Source of the DNA: Gordionus sp. m RMFG-2023
Taxonomy: Eukaryota > Nematomorpha > Gordioida > Chordodea > Parachordodidae
Length of the DNA: 64,000 nucleotides
Assembly (NCBI RefSeq): GCF_954871325.1
Contig: NC_088775.1
Span: forward strand, 8,719,561-8,783,560
Direction: 5' to 3'
Shown: positions 23,818-36,907 of the stretch, one piece after another
Layout of the letters: each line of letters begins with the position of its first letter
Numbering within the stretch: position 1 is the first letter of the stretch
The notes under the pieces: model-generated
What the model saw: the letters and a program-made list of their open reading frames with translations, nothing else
The model's database searches: none
What the model was told of the DNA's origin: nothing
Position numbers and translations under genes: made by a program

Positions 23818-25059
23818 CATAGGCGTAGCCAGGGGGGGGGGCAAGGGGAACCCCCCCCCTTTAGAAATTTATCACTTTTTGTAAATATCATTTTTAGCTA
23901 ATAAAAAATATCCCCTTTAGTCCTTCCCCCACTCCCTGACCCTCAGATATGTATGCATATATTTTAAATAATAATTTAAAAGAAAGAATGTAAAAGTTGA
24001 TATTTTTTTATAAAACTATTCATCATAATTTATAGATTTTTGGTAAAATAAATTTATAAATATGTAAAATGAACTTATAAATATGTAAAATGAACCAAAA
24101 ATGTTTTTTAATAAATGGAATATAAGCCAAAAATAAGTCTTAAGACAGAAGTGAAATGTATTATAATTATTAATAATAAATCCATAAAATTACTAAATAA
24201 TATAATATATCAAATATAATTTTTTATAAAGTGAGTAATTTTAATTTATTTATCTTAATAAAAGTAAAATATAATTATAAAACTATTGATAAAATTAAGT
24301 CATAAATTAAAAAAATATTAAAGCACAATACAAACAGTGGAATATTATATGTAGTAGATTTACAGTATATCTAATTATCAAATGACAATCAAGTAATTTT
24401 TACCAATATAGCGAATTATATATTTTACAGAAATCTATAAAATATTGATAAGGACATCAGAAAATATCTTTTAAAGACATTGTGGGATGAATATTATGAA
24501 GATTAAATTTAAATATCATTTTTACTTAAAATAAATAGATGGCGTTAAATAATTGAATGCAAATTGTTGCTATATTTAATATCAAGAGCATTGATTAGTA
24601 AAATTTGTTAAATTATTAACTGTAATATATTCTCTAACTGTCAAATATGTCTGTAAAAGTGGAATTTTACCTATATTTTATAACTAATTCTATATAATAG
24701 AGTAAAATCAACTATATGTCTACTTACTTTTTATAAATAAATTTCTTATAATTGTTTGGAATAAATTATTATCATGCTTTTATATTAAGGTATATACAAT
24801 ACAAGTAATTTATTATATTTTTATTTTATATAAACTAATAAAAATATATTTCATATTTGTTCTAGGCTTATTTTTTTATTAAAATTTATAAAAATATTTT
24901 ATGACTATATATAGACAAAAGTAACCCGGTCGAAGGCCGGGGAAAAGCGGGCCGAAGGCCCGCCCAAAAGGGGGTCTAGGGGCGAAGCCCCAGTAAATTT
25001 TAATTCCCCCCCCCCCCCCACTCTCCCCCCCCCTTATGAAAATCCTGGCTACGCCTATG
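23818..25059. mobile_element. Non-autonomous hAT-like element with perfect 16-bp TIRs
   Basis: A 1,242-bp element with perfect inverted ends, CATAGGCGTAGCCAGG and CCTGGCTACGCCTATG, flanked by a perfect 8-bp duplication ATTGTTTT (23810-23817 and 25060-25067). Just inside each end are G- and C-tracts. The interior is AT-rich and has no transposase. Near the right end lies a GC island with three hairpins (24925-24991). Perfect ends and duplication imply a recent insertion. Confidence 0.93.
24925..24991. other. Three consecutive GC hairpins with GAA loops
   Basis: Within the hAT-like element: CCCGGTC-GAA-GGCCGGG (24925-24941, one G-T pair), GCGGGCC-GAA-GGCCCGC (24947-24963, perfect 7-bp stem) and GGGGC-GAA-GCCCC (24979-24991, perfect 5-bp stem). 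They stand out sharply in DNA that is otherwise over 75% AT. Confidence 0.85.
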
Positions 25060-25067
25060 ATTGTTTT

Positions 25068-27600
25068 TATCTTTTTGATTTGTGTTTACAATCTCTTTAA
25101 TCTTTTGTGTTTTTGTTTCCTTCTTTCTCTTATCTATTACTCGTCTCTTCTTTTTTTTTCACAGCTATTTATGATCTGTCATTTGAAGTTTTCATTCTCT
25201 TTTGTTAAATTTATTTCCTTTAAAAATTTGACATCATAGCGTTTCTTCTATTATTTAGGTAAATCTATTGATATTACCACTTTTTTAATATTTATTTCCC
25301 TCAGATCCATTACGTCATAACTTATCATCCTGTCAATCCGTTGATATTACCTCTTCTTCTATATTGTTGACTCTTTTGTTTTATTCTATTCACGCCTCCT
25401 ATCAATCTTTAGCTTTCCTCTACTCTAATGTCCTCTATTTGGCTGATTCCTTTGTTTTATTTGATTAACTCATTTTCTCCCATTTGTCTTTATATATAAT
25501 TTCTAGTTTATTTTATTTTTTGTTTCTTTTTATCTTTTCATTTTTGTGTTATAAATTAAAATTATAACTCCTACTTTATATGTACATGGGTAAATATAAT
25601 TAACATATTTTAATCAAATTAATATAACTTTTATTAATTATTTTATAACTAGATAGGGATAATATAACTTAAATTCATAATTAAATGATCTAATTAATAT
25701 TTTGATATAATAGTGAGAATGATTTATATAAAATATTATGCTAGTGAAAATGTAACTTAAAAATCATATATAAAATGTAATTCCTTTTTAAAATACTATG
25801 ATAGTGAAAATAAAATTTCTGATTTAAAACCGGTTATTTAAATTATTATTTTATTAATAATCAATTAGAATATTTTTTATTTCTCGGCTTCTAATTAGAT
25901 CTTAGTATTCTATATAATTTTTTCTACCTATAAACCTAAATATTTTCAATCTTTTAATCCCATTCCTCCTTTATGTTCCTTTTCTCCCCTTCCATTGAAT
26001 CATTATTTACCCTCCTCATTCCTTTCTTCTCTCTCTTAAATTTTCCCATATCTATCTCTCTACCCAATAGTTTCCTTCTCCCTTGTTCGTATTCGAATAT
26101 TTCAATATTCGAGTCGTTTGTATACTCAATGTATTCTTTATAGAATTATTCCCCGAATTATATCATCAAACCGACGCTCAATTTCAATTATTCTATTCAT
26201 TCGAATTCTCCCAAATCAATTAATTTAATTTCATACTTTGACATCTAAAACTATACTGATGTTTATATTCACAAAATTCCGGATCGAATCTAAATACCAA
26301 TTTAATCTTTCTTAATTTGCTATCGGTCTCTTTTTTACCTCTTATTGTCTTATTCTCTTCGTTTTAATTGCTACGCATGTCTTGCCATACTAATTTCATT
26401 AACCAACACTAATTATGTCCTACTTACGTGGGCCCCCTATAGTAAACTTTTTCTTTTTTTGTTAAATATCCATTTGTCTAGTATTTTTAAAAATTACTAT
26501 TTGGGTCGATTTATTAAAACGGGTTAATTGATTTTAGCCAAAATCATTTTATGATAGCCTCAAGATTTCAAATAGAAGTCCAAATATTTCTGCCATCTAT
26601 GAGCAAAATCAACAGGCTTACAAATATTATTTTGGCTAAAGTCATAATGGGGTTCTTTTGATAAATCGATATAAATTCGGCTTTCTAATAGCACTATTTG
26701 CCCTCCTTTCTTAAATATCGCAAGGTTTTATAAATGGGAAACCTTGTTTGTAAAACTTCCTCAAATTATAGAAACGGGTTCAAACTTTGTGATGAAAATT
26801 AAATTTTTGGATAGATTTAGTTAACGAGAATAAAATTATCTTCTTGACAAATTTACTTTTCAGGAAAATATTTAATTAAAGTGAGAATTGAGAAAGAAAT
26901 AAAAATCAAGTCGAAATAAATAAATCGACATAATATATCGCATGAGGTTAGAATCTATCATGATTAAAATAAACAAGGGTAAATATTATACCACAATAAA
27001 ATAAATGTTAATTTATTTCATTAAAAAGTGCATATTAAACTATCAAATTATGTTTTTTTATTCATCGTATTCTTCAATATTTATAATAAAATAAAAAATA
27101 AGATTACAAATATTTATGCTATATATGTGTATCCTTATCCTGTATAAAATAAATTATTACTGAACTTTTATTTAAAGGTTCTTAAACCTGAATCGAACCT
27201 AAGTTTCTATAAAATTCAATTCCTTAACTTGAAACCCTAACCTTTATAATTTTTTCTTCTTGGAACCAGAACCGAACCTATATTTTAAAATTGCAGTATT
27301 ACAAAACATCAATTAATAAAAATTACATATTAAATAAAAATGGAAAAAAAAGTAGCGAATGTTTTGGAAATGTGTTCTGAAATTCCGAAACATGGTAAGG
27401 AGCGAAAAGGGGACTTATTATTCCGGAAATGGACAGGACAAAAACGCTTTCTTCCGTTTTCAAAAATATAAATGTTCTCTTAAGATATATAATTAGAAAT
27501 ACATTCTGGTTCACTCCGGTTCCTGATATATATATTTCAAAAGAAAAAAAATTTATTTTTAAAGTATTTAATACACGTTTTATAATTATATAAAAGAGGA
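25068..27600. other. Pyrimidine-rich then AT-rich stretch without genes
   Basis: 25068-26460 is T/C-rich on the plus strand (runs like CTTCTTTCTCTT) and may include further decayed LTR-element sequence, which I could not align. 26479-26694 is a diverged MITE-like copy. I see no gene. Confidence 0.4.
26479..26694. mobile_element. Diverged copy of the palindromic MITE
   Basis: Core pieces match the family (GCCATCTATGAGCAAAATC, ATTATTTTGGCTAAA, ending TAGCACTA), but the outer parts are decayed and no target duplication is evident. Confidence 0.45.
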
Positions 27601-27605
27601 AAAAC

Positions 27606-29342
27606 CTAGTGTCTCCTTATTGAGCTTATTGCGCCTAGACGTAACATCACTGGTGATATTGAATTAGGAGATTTCCTTAATTTCCGTACAAAATATTTGA
27701 TTCCCTTTAAATATCTGTGCATAAGCCGATGAGCATAAATGGCGTAAATGTAAAAATTGGTCGAATAATACAACATTTCCGGCATTTTCCACCAAATTTC
27801 TATCATCTCAGGACTTATTTGCAACGTGTGTTTGAAGATTATTATTAAATATGTGCAAAGGATGGGAACAATACTCGCGAATTTGAAACCCAGTAAGCAG
27901 GCAAACAATGCTTGGTTGCGCTTGCCTTCCTTCAACAGAGCCCGGCGAGATAGGGTTGTTCGACTTCGTTGATACACGAATCTCCTAATATTAATCATGA
28001 CCTACCATTATATTTTGTTTAAAATTATATAGCAATTTCGTTAAAAATGTAGAAAGAACACTAATTAATATATAGTAATAATAAATCACAGTATTTAGTT
28101 GCAGAATTTGTTATAAAAAATTACTTAAAAAAAAAAATTAGATTATTAATATTATACATTATAAATTTAAATATACACGAAATTGTTTTTAATATTTTCC
28201 ATCTAGCAGACCTGGGTTTTCTTTTTCTTTCTGTTTTTTTTCTAAGGGCAAGTTCATCAAAAATATTTTATATAAATCATTAATCCTGTTACTACATTTG
28301 CCTAAAAGAATAGCTTCACTACTTGTAGGCGACTTTCTTAAAAAAACGAGCTATGGATATAATTTTTTAAATGTAGCCTTGATATGTCTTATTTTATTTA
28401 TTCAAATTATAAAAAAATCGTTAATATTTTGGGCGGTTGTGGACGGGTTTAAAATTGAGGGAAAAAAAGGGCGAATTTTAAATATTTACAGGCGAAAGAA
28501 TCAAAACATTCCAATTTATTATAAATAATAGTTTTATTTTATATGATTGCATATTATATATGTTTAATTAAAATACATTAAAATAAATAAGAGCCAAACT
28601 AGCCATTAAAATAATTTTAAACATTAGGTGGGTGACTATAATAACGTATAGTTAAGTAACATACCAATACGATAATGAAAATGGCTTGAAAGACTATATT
28701 CGTGCAAGCATCGTATTTATTATCTGAATGATTGTATATGTGTATAAGCGGTAACAAATAGTTTCGTACATGTTTTTGACCCGTTATGTTATGCTTGAAG
28801 GCGAATAAGTCGACCGATGCTCGGATATAATTGGTATATACGGGAAACATTATACTAACGCTTATTATTATTAAGAGGGTTACCACATATTTTATATTTG
28901 CCGCCACGTAATATATTCTGTGACACTGGAAATAACCTATCATAAAGTATCTCTCCACACAAAGCGCCATTATCATTAAGATATGGAACACCTTCAAAGT
29001 TTTGGCCAGGGATTCTAAAATGTAGAATATCAACGTGAACCAAATGAAAATAAAATAGGTATTTTCATATCTGATTATTATCTCGCTCCCGATCCATGTA
29101 AATAAATCGCTAAAATTGATGCATAAAAGGGTGATGTTTATTAGCCGCAAAAGAACTAATAAGAAATAAGAATTCGTTCTTTTGAACCTCATCAGAAAGG
29201 TCAAGGAGAAGATATTGCCCAACATCCCGTGAACGGCGATTATAGGTATCGCGAATTCAAAATAAAATGTCTCCAGCGTACTCAATTTATAGCTAAGTTC
29301 TGTCTGATTAAAGCGGAGGAATGATTCGTTTCTGACATTCAT
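27606..29342 (-). CDS. Rhodopsin-like G-protein-coupled receptor
   Basis: Exon 1 (about 28617-29342) opens at the ATG MNVRNESFLRF and encodes a short N-terminus with glycosylation sequons NES and NQT, TM1 with the GN pair (HGMLGNIF), TM2, TM3 ending in ERY (ALCVERYFM), TM4, an extracellular loop with NIT and Cys, and TM5. Exon 2 (27606 to about 28005) supplies TM6 (FACLLGFKFASIVPILCTY) and TM7 with an altered NPxxY (STNFYIYAIYAH), then a basic tail. Together they make a complete seven-helix receptor; ligand unknown, possibly peptide type. The intron of about 600 nt could not be placed exactly: several donors near 28620-28650 and acceptors near 27990-28005 are possible. Confidence 0.75.
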
Positions 29343-29738
29343 TTTTGATTTTTTTTCTCCCCTTTCTTTTTAATAAATCAATGATTGATATTTTTACGTG
29401 AAAACAAAAAAAAATTAAATTATTGTGTGGAAGGGGAAAAATATATTTAAAAAGAATTTTAATTGATCTATAATAAAATGTATTATTGTTGAAAATATTT
29501 TATCAGGTATAATACCCCATTAGTAAATTTTTTTCTTAAAAACAGATTCTATTTTGTTAAATTATCCCCCCCCCCCCCCACTTAATACTACTTAGCCTCC
29601 CTACTTCCCCTAACAAAATTTATAAACATTTATTTTTCATAACGAGATAAAATTACTATACAGTACAGTTGGATTTATTTGCGATTCTTAGTTTATTGGT
29701 AAATCTTTTAAAAAATATAAATTCTTTGTAGCTCGAAT

Positions 29739-29966
29739 TTATTTATTGTAAAAAAAACTCCAAACTTCAAGCATGTTCCCCGAGGCCCAAAAATCATTAC
29801 TTTTCCCGTTCGCCGCATCTACTTTTCCAATATAATTTGAACCGAGCCCGGAGTATTTTTTAGGGCCCGAGGGCAGTGCCGCGTTTCCGGCCAACTTATA
29901 CAGTCTTCTCATATATATCCCGGTGAGACCTAAAAACGAACATGTGATAGACAATATTTTATTCAC
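29739..29966 (-). CDS. Unidentified exon-like ORF
   Basis: A compositionally GC-richer minus-strand open stretch encodes GLTGIYMRRLYKLAGNA and then GLGSNYIGKVDAANGKSN, ending in a stop at 29739. A usable acceptor (TTTTTAG before the GGTCTC stretch) precedes GLTG, so it could be a last exon. The composition stands out from the AT-rich flanks like the real exons of this window do. I do not recognise the product and found no partner exon. Confidence 0.35.
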   Translation of the reverse strand: MNKILSITCSFLGLTGIYMRRLYKLAGNAALPSGPKKYSGLGSNYIGKVDAANGKSNDFWASGNMLEVWSFFYNK

Positions 29967-30317
29967 CTCTCAAATTACGATTTTGAAATCCATTTTTATA
30001 AAAATTTACTCACACGTTATTTAAAATTTCAAGTTATTTTTTTTTAAAAAAAATTAAGTTAAAATTTACAAACATTTTCGGATTATGATGATATATTATA
30101 ACCTCCGTATTCCTTGATTTATATTTGAAAATGTTGAATTACTATATAATGTCGCCGGGGGAATCTTAGTTTATTGGCAAATCAAAAAATATGAATAATT
30201 TATAGCTCGGATTATTTAGAAAAAAATCTTTATACACCTCATTATACCGGAATCATATGTTATCCTACCCTGTAAATATCAGACACCTTTTTCCGGGGGC
30301 TTATTATCTATTTATAG

Positions 30318-30432
30318 ACCTGGGCGCTGACGAATGGCGACCAGCGCTAGTTTTTAAAATCGTATCCGCGGCATGAGGGGCGTCATATTTTAAACGCCGT
30401 CAAAATAGGCAGCGTAAATTGGCGCACCTGCA
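30318..30432. repeat. Small GC-rich inverted repeat
   Basis: Starts ACCTGGGCGCTGACGAAT and ends AAATTGGCGCACCTG, with partly complementary arms around TTTTAAAA. It may be a tiny MITE; no target duplication was confirmed. Confidence 0.35.
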
Positions 30433-31751
30433 TAAATTTTTTATAATATTTATTTTTAAATTGATAAATTTTTCTAAGATAAGCTAAATTAAATTTATAA
30501 ATTATACACTAAAGAATATCGGTACTTTATTGAAAAGAAAACTAATAATAAATTTAAAATCAATTTTGTAATCTTGTAGTTATCTTCATCATGCATGATA
30601 ATAATATTATTTAAATCCTCCGGACATAAGGATAACTTTGAATTTAACGTCAATCCAGCAATAAAAAAAAACTCTTTCATTAAGTAGGCTTGTTGCCGGA
30701 GAGTGGAAAGATTTGGGAATTATATGTTCTCTTCCCCACCCAAAAATTTAGAACATCCATATCCTGTGTGAACAACATTTTTTTTAAAAGAATATGGCAT
30801 TCCTGTTCTAAGTAACTACGAGGAGAATCCTAATTTGTGTTGTTAAAGAATGCTTGTTGCAAACCCTATCAAATTTTTGCATTTGATATTCCATTTCATC
30901 TTGATTTTTGATCTCTACTATCTACTAATCTAATATCATCATATACTATTTAAAGTTTAGTTGCTTTTAAAATTTTGATCGATTAGATATTTTGTCACAA
31001 TTTTTAATCTTTAAAATCTTAGGTCTAGAAGAGTTGGCCAACACCTTAATAATTTCTCAAAAAAAAGTAAATTAAATAAATTAAAATATTATTACTTGCA
31101 GATCGCAAACTGGAATTCATAAGACAAGATTTTTTTTACATATATTTCTTTCTTTCTTTAATTGTTAGCAAAACGAGATTTAAATAACCATCAATAAACC
31201 AAACTATTTATTTCTCCTCTCCTAGTAAATGGCATTATTGCTATTATTCATCATTGGAACCGCCAAAATGTGATAACCAATCGTTAAGGCATAAAATATG
31301 AATCATTTTTCAAACATTTATGTGTCAACCGTGCGCCGCTGTTATATCGGTGGCTTATCTTTCAACTTCAAATAATTTACTAAGAGCTATTTTAAAATTC
31401 TAAGAATCTGATCTGACTAGAAATATATTCAAACAGGTATAAAGCATTCACAGCGTGTTCCGGCAATTTTGAATTAATCTTTGAAATTAGAAGTGAATCA
31501 TAATTTATATAAATTTCTAATATAAAAAAGTTTATGTTTGAAATTATCTGAAATTCAAACTGCGTGTCTACCCTCCATATGTTAGAATACGTTTTCGATC
31601 AAATCAGATTTTTTTTCAAATATAAAAAAATATCTTTCACTAAATAATTTAAAATCGATAGATCCCAAATACTCGTGGATTGAATATCTTAGTACCACAT
31701 ATATATATATAGATAAAAAAATTCGTAAAAATGAGATTAAAAGTTGTTGAA

Positions 31752-32097
<346 letters not shown>

Positions 32098-32429
32098 TTA
32101 ATGATTCTCCTAAAAAACATAAAATAAGCGCTGTATTAAATTTCAAAATTTTAAAGTTTTCTGTAAAAAATCTGGGTCTATCAAGCTTAGCCCTGAATTT
32201 TCTAAGGCACCTGCCACGGCTCAAATGCCAGGAAAGAGCGGTAAAATTTGAAAAAAAAATCTAGGCTGAGCTTAAAAATAATTACTGTCGAACCGCGCGT
32301 AAAATAAAATTACAAGGCCGAAACGATTAATTTTTTTGAAATAAATTAATCAGTTGGAAAATAGAATAAAGGATAATTTATCATTTATTATTGCTCATTT
32401 ATCTTCTATCCACAAATATAATGTGGGCC

Positions 32430-32569
32430 TAAAGATTTTGGTCATAGATGGCACAAAGATTTGGACTTTTATTAACCAAATCTCTAGGTTTATGCAATAT
32501 TTCTCTAGCTAAAATAATGAGTTAGCCGTTTTTAAAAATCGGCTCCAATCGAGCCGCTTAACAACACTA
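32430..32569. mobile_element. Truncated palindromic MITE, subfamily A
   Basis: The right half of the element is clear (GAGTTAGCCGTTTTTAAAAATCGGCTC ending in ACAACACTA in separate steps), but its left ~70 bp is missing or replaced. It abuts the subfamily B copy at 32571. Confidence 0.7.
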
Positions 32570-32570
32570 C

Positions 32571-32789
32571 TAGGGATGCAAAATTGCTTCATTTGAGCCT
32601 ATTTTTAAAAACGGCTAACTCAATATTTTAGCCAGAAAAATATTCTCTAAGCGTCGAGATTTCGCTAATAAATGTCCAAACCTTGTCATCTATGAACAAA
32701 ATCTTTATGCTTGTATAGTAGTTTTCTGAATATAATACTAATTTAGCGATTTTTAAAAATCGACTAAATGGAGCAAATTTGCATCACTT
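32571..32789. mobile_element. Palindromic MITE, subfamily B
   Basis: Starts TAGGGATGCAAAATTGC and ends AATTTGCATCACTT with the common core between. No clean target duplication. Confidence 0.75.
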
Positions 32790-33149
32790 GCTACAATTAT
32801 AATTTGCATTTTGTGGCTAATTTTTTTAATTTATCTAATGCATTGTATAATATTTTTAGTCGTTTTAACGTATCCTGTAATATACAGACCATACTCTTAA
32901 GAAACTTTTAAACCAGAGGGGGGCAGGTCATTTAGAAACTCATTTAAAAAATCTTGAGGCTATTGGTGAAGTATTATTTTACTTTTCTAATAGAATTCTT
33001 AACTATACATTATACTGGTCATATAATTTATGAGGTATTCATAACAATAGATCCCCTAAATAAGTGTCTAAAGTCAATAGGTACCAAATAGTGTTGCTAA
33101 AAATTGTATTTATACCACAATTAATAATTTAAAAAATAAAAGAAGTGAT

Positions 33150-33896
33150 AATCCCTTTAATTTGATTAGAATTAAGGCCTAGAAATTTTAAATCTATTCT
33201 CATCCTTCAAAAATCATCAAGGGTAAAACGCCTACAAATCTATATGGTTTTCTAGTCGATACCAAATTGCATTTTGATTGTGAAAAGGACTTCAATTGGA
33301 GTTCTTTAAAGAAGAATTTATAACATTATTGATTACTTTGTAGATCGTTTTTTAGATATATTTACGCAAGAAGATTGTAATCTTCTATCATGTTTTAGTA
33401 CATTGTCCGCCCTTGACCCTGGAAATTACCACATCAGAATCATTATCAAACTTAAATATGGAAACCTTACATCATGAAATGGAATAGCAAAGAATTATTA
33501 CCTTCAGAAGTTAAAGAAACATAAAATTAAAAATATCGTAAATATTATATATAAAAATATGTCATCTTGCATTTATAGAATTGTATAAATGGTACTCAGC
33601 AGCCATCATCATGCATTAACGGCTTTATGTGAGGACTCATTCTCTACATTAAAGAGAGTTCTATAGAACACTAGAAAATTGGTAATAATGGCTTATAGAA
33701 AATACAGATTTTAGCTTTTATATTCATTTATGTCAAAATTTAAAAATAAAAATCGTCGTTTACAAATTTTTAACAAAATAGCAAATAATTTCTAAAAGCA
33801 CCTAACTATTTGTTCTACTTTAAATAGATATTGATCCCCTAAGTTAACAGTCCCCCCCCCCCACACTCCAGCTGGAAATTCCTGGCTTCGATCCTG
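33150..33896 (+). pseudogene. Second hAT transposase relic
   Basis: Plus-strand pieces fit a hAT transposase C-terminal half: NFKSIL and DYFVDRFLDIFTQED, then ALCEDSFSTLKRVL and LLYSFMSKFKNK near 33630-33750 as the dimerisation region. It is broken by stops. The right edge, a C-tract followed by CCTGGCTTCGATCCTG, resembles hAT termini; no left end was found. Confidence 0.6.
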
Positions 33897-34292
33897 ATTC
33901 ACACATACAATTTTTTTGTATATAAAATATTTTTTTCAAAACTAAAATAATTAAATTTAAAACATCGTAAATGAACGAATAAACCTATTCGTAAGTTTTC
34001 TTTTTCTTTTATTTTTCTAAAAATCACCTTCATATATTTCTAATATATGATCTCATACTAACGAGGCTTGATTGAAATGGAGTACGTAAGGTTATGTTTA
34101 AAAATTTTTTTTTCAAAAATTCGAAAAGTTTTAAAACTCTCAGATTTCTTTCTTTCTTTCCTTTCTTTCTTTCTTTAGAAAAGTTTAATGAAATCTTATG
34201 TTAAATTTTTAAAATTTTCTAGAATTTTAAATTTTCTGCAATTCATATTTTAGACATGTTTTTAATTTCATATTAAAAATAACAACTCATTC

Positions 34293-34532
34293 GTGCGAGC
34301 TGAAAACTCTAAAATTAATAAATACACTTCCCTAACCAATTGCAATCTCATACCAATCGTATCCGACACAACCGGTTTTTTTGGCAATCATGCCCTAACC
34401 TTCTTCAAATCCCTTGGTAAAAAAATTCGCGCCATCACTGGTAACCCACAGGAAGGCTTCTATCTTAGACAGCGCATATCTATTGATATATGCAGATCTA
34501 ACTGCATTGCCATCCACGGTTCCCTTTCTTGA
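34293..34532 (+). pseudogene. Probable non-LTR retrotransposon C-terminal fragment
   Basis: The plus ORF contains IPIVSDTTGFFGNHALTFF, GKKIRAITGNPQ and YLRQRISIDICRSNCIAI. This layout (a V-x-x-T-G block, a K-I-x-x-x-T-G-x-P block, then LRQRxSxxIxRxN) recalls the tail of LINE-type polyproteins in various eukaryotes. No reverse transcriptase core is left upstream. Identification is from memory of the pattern. Confidence 0.5.
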
Positions 34533-34539
34533 CCTCCTC

Positions 34540-36389
34540 CCACCCAACATACAATTTATTATACTAATTATTTTTTTTTTATTATACAGTTTTTTATATA
34601 GTTTTTAATTTACAAATAGTTTACATGATATTTTTAAATTACGTATATAAGTTTTACTTTTAACGTTCAATGTATTAGTTTAAAATTGTGATATAGTTTT
34701 ATATAAATCTATGATGAAAAGAAATGAATTTTTAAAATATTAAAAAAGAGTATATATTTTCTTTTTCGATAAAGTTTGCGAATCGAGTTTTTTTGAGCCT
34801 AAAGCTACCTAAAATGCCAGATTGGGTACTTCTATATATGACACATATAAAATTTGGTGAATATATTTTTGAGACCTTCTAATGTAGCTTTATGTATGGG
34901 TGAATTTATGCTAGGAATTCATAAGCTATAAGAGAAATTAAAACTCATAAATGTTACTTGTTATAATAATTATGCTAATCAGATCCAATATCCTTCAATT
35001 CCTGGTCTTTATGCTTTTCTGTCTCACATGATTTAACCTTTTAAGAGATTCAATTTTTCTTCATGATTTATTTTTTTCCCCCTAATAGCATATATGTGAA
35101 TATGGTTTTTAGGTCCAAATAAATGTCCACAAATTCAAACATTCACTCATCGATTCAACTTTACATTAGATATTAGAAAAGCCCAGCTTTTCCACCCACT
35201 CTTTCCGTATAAATCTCACCACATATCCAATTTCTTTATAATATTTTCCCTATCTATCTCTCTTACCTATATGTCCATATTAAAATTAAAATCCCAGCTA
35301 ATATGCATGTACTCTCATAGGTGTATCCAGTATTTTCCTACGGCCATAAATTTTATTGGAGATCTTTAAATACACCTATTGTGGATCTTTAGCTATGTTA
35401 TATATTTTTTTTAAAAATTTGGCTTTTCACTTTTTTTTCCTAAAAATTTTGTATTATAAAAAATTATACTTATTTTTTTTTTCAAATTATTGTTTTGGGT
35501 AAATTTTTTATTAGCTTAAGTTGATATTTACGATAACAAGCAAATTATCGATGGAGTGGAAAATTCCTCACTCAAAAAGGTAAAGTTATTTATTTAATCT
35601 TAAGATCTATTTCATTTTAAAATTTTCTTAAAAAGGAATAATTTTTCTATTTTTTATTTATGGAATATATTATTAATATATATATATATATAACAATTTG
35701 TATTAAATTTTACATTACATTAGAGTATATATTATTATATTTACAAAATAAGTAAATTTTCTGAAGTTTTTTTTTCATAAATATATTAAAAATAAATAAA
35801 ATTTTACAAAAAAAACAAAATAGTATGTAAAATTAATAACTAATGTTCAAAGTTCGTGAAATTATGGATTCTATCACATCATCTAAAATTAACTAAAATA
35901 TTTATTCATTCATTCTCAGTGAAGATTATAACTATAAGGATTGTCTGATATGTTATATAAATAGGTAAGGACGTGTATTTAAATTGATTATTTTGTCGTA
36001 GTGTATAAATTTAGAATTTGGGTCATTGGTAAATATTTTATAATTGATGGCCTTTTAGCTTAGTTGTTATTATTTTTTTGAATTAATTGAACTCAGCGAG
36101 ACCCAATTCTATATTTTATGTGGGAAAAAAAAAATTCTCGATAGATACAAATGAGGAAGTTATATCTAAAAGTATACCATTTTCTAAGATATAAAATTCG
36201 AAATTTGATGATTAAATAATTGTAAATTGATAGAACTGAATCTTTACTACAAAAAAAAGAAGATTTTTAAGATAGAAATAAATAAGAATTATTAAGTATT
36301 TTTTGTAAAATTCATTTTGGAAGTATATGTTATACACTTTGCGAGGTCTTCGATATTATATAAATATTTTTTTTTCTTATTATAAGAGG
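34540..36389. other. AT-rich stretch without genes
   Basis: No ORF, RNA gene or repeat that I can support; simple A/T tracts and a short TA run near 35675. It lies just downstream of the large EGF-ZP gene and may hold its 3' UTR at the right end. Confidence 0.4.
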
Positions 36390-36907
36390 TTAATTAATTC
36401 TTAATGGGGCTTTCCCGTTGAACATATCAAATTGATTGTTTCTAGATTCCAATCTTCCCCGATAATCTTGAGATTTTAAAGAATCTTTGTTACTTTGAAA
36501 ATCATCATAGGATGACCCACTCTTGCACTTATGCCACATAATAGCGTTAAAGATATAGCCCGTGAACAAAATGACCAAAACGAGAAGGAGTGATATTCCG
36601 GCCGTGATCAATAGGTAACGCGGGTACAAGCAAATTATCCCACCAACTTTCAGCTTTTCCTCTTCGCTTTCGTTGTAAGGTTTGACGAATCCCGGGCGAG
36701 GGGAATAAGAAGACATGGAATCGAAATTTTTGAATATGGAATGGCTGACGGGATTCGAACCGTTGTTAGGGTTGGAGAATACCTTTTTGGACCCCGCAAT
36801 CCCTTTAAGTTTCGACGACCGAGTGGAAGAAAGTGTTATGGGAACATTGTCAAGTGGACGGTATATGAATGGGTTATGTGATGATTTGGCTGATATAGTG
36901 GTATATT
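36390..36907 (-). CDS. EGF-ZP gene: last exon with transmembrane helix
   Basis: 518 bp to the stop, phase 1 acceptor TTACAAG. Encodes a Ser/Pro/Asn-rich juxtamembrane stretch, one hydrophobic helix (YLLITAGISLLLVLVILFTG), then a 45-residue hydrophilic tail (WHKCKSGSSYDDF onward). Single-pass topology with ZP outside is typical of ZP proteins. Its assignment to this gene rests on strand, order and phase. Confidence 0.65.
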
